Below, piece after piece: positions 14,886 through 18,230 of a stretch of 18,230 bases of DNA. This DNA is from IOR16 sp034927775 (GTDB lineage: Bacteria; Bacillota; Clostridia; Peptostreptococcales; Anaerovoracaceae): assembly GCA_034927775.1 (NCBI GenBank), contig JAYFPL010000212.1, positions 1 to 18,230 on the forward strand, given 5' to 3'. The notes beneath the pieces were generated by a model. That model made no database searches and was not told the origin of the DNA. It saw nothing but the letters and a program-made list of their open reading frames with translations. The position numbers and the translations under genes were made by a program. The number at the start of each line of letters is the position of its first letter. Position 1 is the first letter of the stretch.

Positions 14886-14933
14886 AAAACAAAAAGACCG
14901 GCAAGTTGATGCTTTCACATCTTCCTGTCGGCC
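14886..14933 (-). terminator. Terminator between the broken ArdA gene and Bro-N
   Basis: On the minus strand GGCCGACAGG pairs with CTTGCCGGTC (10 bp with one A-C mismatch and two G-U pairs), with an inner GATG/CATC pairing in the loop, then TTTTT. It follows the ArdA fragment stop by 15 bases. Only about 20 bases separate its T-run from the Bro-N ATG. Confidence 0.72.
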
Positions 14934-14948
14934 GTTATTGCTTTATAA

Positions 14949-15236
14949 TTATTTCATTTCCATTGTCATGGTTGGTTTGTATTGTTCCATCTGCATACAG
15001 AGTGTCAATCCTGAGTAAGGCACTAACATTCCATAGCATGTTTTCTCAACACCGTTTTTCTGCATCAATGCCGTACCGTATCCATAGTCAAAAAGATTTA
15101 AAAGCAATTCTTCTTTCAATGGAAGCTCAATATCTTTGAGCATTTTCATTGCATATTCAGATGGAGTATCACATTCACATTCTAGGATGAATTCACTTTG
15201 ATATTCCGTAACCTCTAAGGCAGTCTGCAGATTGAA
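14949..15236 (-). pseudogene. 3' fragment of the frameshifted tandem ArdA-like gene
   Basis: An open frame of 95 sense codons with no canonical start in its first 29 codons; the first ATG is at 15149 and has no good ribosome binding site. Its translation (N-L-Q-T-A-L-E-V-T-E, then E-Y-A-M-K-M-L and Y-G-Y-G-T-A-L) continues the second ArdA-like domain of the upstream gene and aligns with residues about 310-390 of the intact paralog at 16679-18085 (K-D-L-K-A-L-L-D-S, E-E-Y-G-K-Y-I, A-Y-G-Q-Q-K). The frame is shifted by -1 relative to the upstream gene, with which it overlaps at 15215-15236. An internal start giving a 66-residue peptide is possible but not persuasive. Confidence 0.78.
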
Positions 15237-16141
15237 TTATCCAGTGTACTCAGCATTGCCTTGTATTTTGGGGTATCACCACAGGCTTTCATCGTTTCAA
15301 CTTTTCTTGCAAGTTCATTTAAAGTGTATAAGTCACTTATATCCTCAAACTTTTCTTCAAGCTGTGGAATGATGCTTTCATACGCATAAAACACACATTC
15401 TTGAGGAGTGCTTGCCCCAGTTTTCTTTACAGCAGTTATTATGTCACGATCGCTTGCAGGCAGTGTAAGTGTTACGGTATATTCATCATTTGGAATATCT
15501 CTTATGGGTGCTTTCGCAATCTCTAAACGAAACACATAACCTTTAGGCTTAGGAACAGGAAAATTTCCGTTATACAGCTGTTTCAGTTCCTCATTTAAGA
15601 CCGCATAGCCTCTGCCGCAATATATGCCATTTTCTTGTTCACGCATTTCTTTACCCACTTTTTTGCTGTCGATATGAGACATCATCCAATCCGCTTTGTC
15701 CGTTGGAAGATTATCAAGCTGTGGTAAAAACTCATTATCAATATAAAAGTCTCCCAGTTCCTTATCATTAAGGACGGGAATATAGTGCATATCTATTTCA
15801 TTTAGATTCAATGCTATATTAATAAGTTCATTTACCGTTATCGTATTATTTTTGCAGGAAATAATTGTCAAGGCTTCAAATCGCTGTTGATCCACTTCAT
15901 CTAAATTTTCTACTGCTGTTGTAAAATAATTGAATTCATACAGACTACAAGACTCTAGTTCTTTTTCTGCAAGGAGGTCATATTCCATTAAACATTCCGC
16001 AGAAATAACCTTGCAGTTTTCAGATGTACCGTGTATTTTTTCTAAGCAGTCCTCCAATTCTTCAAAAGTGGCTGGGAGCTCTATGTTTACATATAGTTTT
16101 CCTCTGTTATCACAGAGTTTTGCCTGCATTACTTTTTTCAT
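15215..16141 (-). CDS. Tandem ArdA-like antirestriction protein, truncated by frameshift
   Basis: A 308-residue product from the ATG at 16141 (GGAGG 9 bases upstream; start overlaps the DUF4314 stop). Residues about 20-195 form one ArdA-like domain and about 220-302 begin a second, but the reading frame ends at TAG 15215-15217 after six unrelated residues (S-I-C-R-L-P). The rest of the second domain continues in the -1 frame. One extra base within 15218-15236 would restore a protein of about 397 residues. ArdA proteins mimic B-form DNA and block type I restriction enzymes; this one is acidic as expected. Order and pattern match the intact paralog upstream. The truncated product may keep a working first domain. 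Whether the break is a true mutation or a sequence error cannot be told here. Confidence 0.78.
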   Translation of the reverse strand: MKKVMQAKLCDNRGKLYVNIELPATFEELEDCLEKIHGTSENCKVISAECLMEYDLLAEKELESCSLYEFNYFTTAVENLDEVDQQRFEALTIISCKNNTITVNELINIALNLNEIDMHYIPVLNDKELGDFYIDNEFLPQLDNLPTDKADWMMSHIDSKKVGKEMREQENGIYCGRGYAVLNEELKQLYNGNFPVPKPKGYVFRLEIAKAPIRDIPNDEYTVTLTLPASDRDIITAVKKTGASTPQECVFYAYESIIPQLEEKFEDISDLYTLNELARKVETMKACGDTPKYKAMLSTLDNSICRLP

Positions 16142-16419
16142 AGGCTCATTCCTCCCATCTTAGGGGCATCTATAGTTTGTTCCTCCTGCGGCTTTGAAAT
16201 CACCTTAAAACAATCTTGACCTACTACCACACCAAGGGAACGCCCATTGTCCCACTTCATGTGCAGAGTTCCCATATCGTCAACTGAAGTCACTTCTCCT
16301 TGTGTGCCGAGTAGTACAGGTGAATACGGATCTGACATACTAAGCAGTTCTAATCTTGTACCAACTGGATATTGCAATTTAATTCTTTCAACTTGTGCCT
16401 GTGTCGGATATCCTCTCAT
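16138..16419 (-). CDS. DUF4314 family protein
   Basis: A 93-residue protein matching DUF4314: G-T-R-L-E-L-L, M-S-D-P-Y, G-T-Q-G-E-V-T-S-V-D-D, M-K-W-D-N-G-R-S-L-G-V and a final D-C-F-K-V-I. These form a small beta-barrel-like fold known from clostridial elements; the function is not established. The frame extends to TTG 16434, but the ATG at 16419 is 8 bases from GGAGG and is preferred. Its start lies within two bases of the upstream stop and its own stop overlaps the ArdA start, so the three genes are probably cotranslated. Confidence 0.85.
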   Translation of the reverse strand: MRGYPTQAQVERIKLQYPVGTRLELLSMSDPYSPVLLGTQGEVTSVDDMGTLHMKWDNGRSLGVVVGQDCFKVISKPQEEQTIDAPKMGGMSL

Positions 16420-16420
16420 T

Positions 16421-16678
16421 TTACATCCCTCCAAATTTCAGCTCATGACTTTGCTGTTCTATTCCCATTTCTTCAGCCGTCTGTAAACTCCAGTTTTTTG
16501 CTCCCCAAAAGCTGACGTAAACATCTTTACCATTGCATTTAATTTCTCTTTGCTCAAAGCCCTCTCCCCAGCCGTCACTGGCTTGGCCTGTAATTTCATC
16601 TTTTATTCTGGCAAGTTCCTTATCATCAAGGGGTTCATTTAAAATGAGGGTTGCAACTACCATCAGCTGAACATTCAA
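16421..16678 (-). CDS. Small conserved protein of unknown function
   Basis: An 85-residue soluble protein. It has L-M-V-V-A-T-L near the start, a helix, S-D-G-W-G-E-G-F-E-Q-R-E-I and V-Y-V-S-F-W. I recognise this S-D-G-W-G-E-G-F-E pattern as common in small proteins of clostridial conjugative elements but know no function. The start is TTG at 16678, immediately after the upstream stop; the ribosome binding site is weak (GTGGAA). An internal ATG at 16663 is the alternative. It lies between the tandem ArdA gene and DUF4314. Confidence 0.7.
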   Translation of the reverse strand: MNVQLMVVATLILNEPLDDKELARIKDEITGQASDGWGEGFEQREIKCNGKDVYVSFWGAKNWSLQTAEEMGIEQQSHELKFGGM

Positions 16679-18085
16679 TTATTCCACTGAGAAATCATAT
16701 TTATTTACTTTTGCATTTAAGCTATCCTGATCGCAATAGTACCTCATCAATCCACGTTTCGTTTCTTCGGGTAATGCATTTCTCTCAATGGCTTGCAAAA
16801 TTTCATCTTTATTTTCCGCCAGTTCATGGGGAGAAACATCGATTTTATAATCTACCTGACAAAGGTCACCATAGTCATTTTCATCATAATACGTGCTCCC
16901 ACGAAGCTGCATATACAGCTTTAGCTCCTGAAAATCTTGTTTTGGGATTCCTATTCCAAGATGTTCCCATAAAACCTGTGAGAGTTCCCCATTATAACCA
17001 TGATAAAGAATGTAACCTTTATCGGAAAATGCACCATTTTCGTTCGCAATTTTTTGCTGTCCATATGCCTTAAAGTCTATATATGCTTCAAGATTTTCAT
17101 CATATTCAAAATGACCACTGTCGCAAATTATGTATTTTCCGTATTCCTCAGCATTATGGATATTAGGAAAGAGTTCAAACTCATACATACTGTCAAGCAG
17201 TGCTTTTAAGTCCTTTTGATTATTTGGCTTAACATATTCCATCAGCTTTTCAAAATAGCTTTCTTCTTGTGTGCCGATTTCTTGAAACTTACTTGCAAAG
17301 TAATTAAGATTGTGCATATTTTCGCATAGTGGCTTTTCCAAAGTTATGATGTCAAGCATTCTGTCTGAAAAGTGGTCACTTATAAGGCTTAAACTGCATT
17401 CTGAAAGTGAATCTGCATCCAATCTCAGCAAGACATATTCTATTTGCATTTGAGTGCAAGGCAGATAAAGAGATTGACTATATCCGTCTTTTGCCACCTC
17501 CAACTCAGCAATTTCATCTTGCCAATGATACAGGGGAAAGTGCATTCCATCATAAATTGTCTGTATGGGGTTTTTGTTTTGATAAAGAAGTCCGTAAGGA
17601 GTAACCCTTGGCTTTTGGTTTTGAGCAAGCAGTTTTTCAAAATATGCTCTGCCGTCAAAGCTTTGCAATTCTTTCTCACTGACCGCTCCTTGCTCTGTTA
17701 GGTACATTTTCTTGCCTATATCGTCAAGGTCGCTGAAATCGGCAACAAGGCTGCAGCAGTGGGTGTTAAAGGTGATATTAATGAATTCTGCCGTAGTTTC
17801 TGCTTTTTCTGCGTATGTCATTGCATAAAATGTCTGCAGTTCATCATTATCGAAACTGTCCAATCTTTTCATTAGGTAATCCAGTTCATCAATATTGCAA
17901 GCCCTATCTTTCAGGAGAGTATTTAGCCTTTCGTCTGATGTATCAGCAATAGTGCAGTTTGTTTTTATGCTTGGCTCGATTTCTAAGCCAACACAAACTC
18001 TTTCAAAGTCCTCCGCTTTCCAAGGAAACCATAGGGTTTCGGATCTTTGGTTTATGGGGTTCTTGATTGCAATTCTCAAATTCAT
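16679..18085 (-). CDS. ardA: Tandem ArdA-like antirestriction protein
   Basis: A 468-residue acidic protein with two ArdA-like modules. The first covers about residues 10-180 (from L-R-I-A-I-K-N through L-D-Y-L-M-K-R-L and I-G-K-K-M-Y to A-Y-F-E-K-L-L, then P-Y-G-L-L-Y). The second covers about 190-390 (ending L-E-A-Y-I-D-F-K-A-Y-G and Y-I-L-Y-H-G, which resembles the I-D-Y-Q-A-Y-G region of Tn916 ArdA). ArdA mimics DNA and inhibits type I restriction enzymes during transfer. Single-domain ArdA is about 165 residues, so this is more than twice the usual length. The frame opens at GTG 18121, but that codon is inside the upstream terminator. ATG 18085 is chosen although GGAGG is only 1 base away; TTG 18079, 7 bases from GGAGG, is a real alternative. 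Confidence 0.8.
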   Translation of the reverse strand: MNLRIAIKNPINQRSETLWFPWKAEDFERVCVGLEIEPSIKTNCTIADTSDERLNTLLKDRACNIDELDYLMKRLDSFDNDELQTFYAMTYAEKAETTAEFINITFNTHCCSLVADFSDLDDIGKKMYLTEQGAVSEKELQSFDGRAYFEKLLAQNQKPRVTPYGLLYQNKNPIQTIYDGMHFPLYHWQDEIAELEVAKDGYSQSLYLPCTQMQIEYVLLRLDADSLSECSLSLISDHFSDRMLDIITLEKPLCENMHNLNYFASKFQEIGTQEESYFEKLMEYVKPNNQKDLKALLDSMYEFELFPNIHNAEEYGKYIICDSGHFEYDENLEAYIDFKAYGQQKIANENGAFSDKGYILYHGYNGELSQVLWEHLGIGIPKQDFQELKLYMQLRGSTYYDENDYGDLCQVDYKIDVSPHELAENKDEILQAIERNALPEETKRGLMRYYCDQDSLNAKVNKYDFSVE

Positions 18086-18115
18086 TCCTCCATTCTTGTT
18101 TCTGCATGAAAAATG

Positions 18116-18135
18116 AGCCACCTTTTAAAGTGGCT
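18116..18135 (-). terminator. Terminator at the end of the SLOG-like gene
   Basis: AGCCAC and GTGGCT pair as a 6-bp stem around an 8-base loop; on the minus strand it is followed by CATTTTTC. The stop codon of the SLOG-like gene lies in the loop. It is only 30 bases from the ArdA start, so the downstream gene has little room for its own promoter. Confidence 0.65.
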
Positions 18136-18230
18136 TATTTTTGTCATTTTCATATAGATTTTTAATATGCAGATTGTTTTGTTCTGCATATTTTACGGTA
18201 TATGCTGTACCGCCTTTACCTCCGTCATAG
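18125..18230 (-). CDS. SLOG/DUF1273-like protein, C-terminal end only
   Basis: The last 34 codons of a gene that runs off the window edge. They read Y-D-G-G-K-G-G-T-A-Y-T-V-K-Y-A-E followed by a hydrophilic tail. The G-G-T-A-Y-T-V-K-Y-A pattern is what I associate with the nucleotide-binding end of SLOG/DUF1273 (YpsA-like) proteins from clostridial elements. These are Rossmann-like proteins thought to bind nucleotide-related ligands. With so little sequence the family call is tentative, but the coding frame is well supported by its stop codon lying in the terminator. Confidence 0.5.
   Translation of the reverse strand, partial: YDGGKGGTAYTVKYAEQNNLHIKNLYENDKNKPL

Larger units (their letters stand above)
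1..18230 (-). mobile_element. Part of a clostridial integrative conjugative element (inferred)
   Basis: All supported genes lie on the minus strand in nearly gapless order. They include families that are typical cargo or housekeeping of clostridial conjugative elements: tandem ArdA-like antirestriction proteins, DUF4314, DUF3849, a YodL-domain protein, a Bro-N/KilAC antirepressor, an orphan D12-class adenine methylase, a SpoVG-like protein, DUF4320, DUF6133 and DUF6550. A Tad-like pilus operon is embedded in the block. No integrase, relaxase, coupling protein, VirB4-type ATPase, terminal repeat or attachment site can be seen, so the element's ends lie outside the window. A conjugative plasmid or a degraded island is also possible. 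Confidence 0.6.

Noticed and set aside
15215..15240. Programmed -1 ribosomal frameshift in the ArdA-like gene
   Set aside because: No X-XXY-YYZ slippery heptamer and no clear downstream pseudoknot or upstream Shine-Dalgarno stimulator are visible; a one-base deletion is simpler.
16651..17073. 140-codon plus-strand open frame over the ArdA-like gene
   Set aside because: Antisense to a gene with clear ArdA-like pattern and its own terminator context; no ribosome binding site or family resemblance.

Overview
The window looks like part of a mobile element, probably an integrative conjugative element, from a low-GC Gram-positive anaerobe of the Clostridia (Bacillota). The grounds are A+T-rich DNA, strong AGGAGG-type ribosome binding sites, frequent GTG and TTG starts, S-layer homology (SLH) domains, a SpoVG-family protein, and a run of accessory families (YodL domain, DUF3849, DUF4314, ArdA, Bro-N/KilAC, orphan Dam methylase) known mainly from clostridial conjugative elements. 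Every supported gene is on the minus strand, so transcription runs from high to low coordinates. No integrase, relaxase, type IV secretion gene or attachment site is visible, so the element call rests on gene content alone.

Layout in transcription order. (1) 18230-14886, anti-restriction and accessory block: the tail of a probable SLOG/DUF1273-like protein with its terminator; a 468-residue protein with two tandem ArdA-like domains; a small unassigned protein; a DUF4314 protein; and a second tandem ArdA-like protein that is broken by a frameshift in its second domain. (2) 14866-11259, DNA and regulation block: a Bro-N/KilAC antirepressor flanked by two similar terminator hairpins, a D12-class DNA adenine methylase, a small AbrB-like protein with a cysteine cluster, a DUF3849 protein, a YodL-domain protein and a terminator. 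(3) 11228-148, a tightly packed, Tad/Flp-like pilus operon: SpoVG-like regulator, candidate major pilin (DUF6133), a 1153-residue SLH protein with seven Ig-like repeats, prepilin peptidase, CpaB-like SAF protein, CpaE/TadZ-like ATPase, CpaF/TadA ATPase, TadB, TadC, two minor pseudopilins (DUF4320 and a TadE/F-like protein), a DUF6550 protein and a strong terminator.

Proposed working model: block 3 encodes a nearly complete single-membrane Tad pilus machine with its own pilins, peptidase, motor and platform, plus a wall-anchored repeat protein that may act as an adhesin or pilus accessory. Blocks 1 and 2 would help the element evade host restriction and control its own expression. The most notable points are three pilin-like proteins sharing an N-N-x-G-x-x-Y processing motif, the frameshifted ArdA paralog whose intact sister lies a few hundred bases away, and terminators inside the co-directional array with little room for a promoter behind them.
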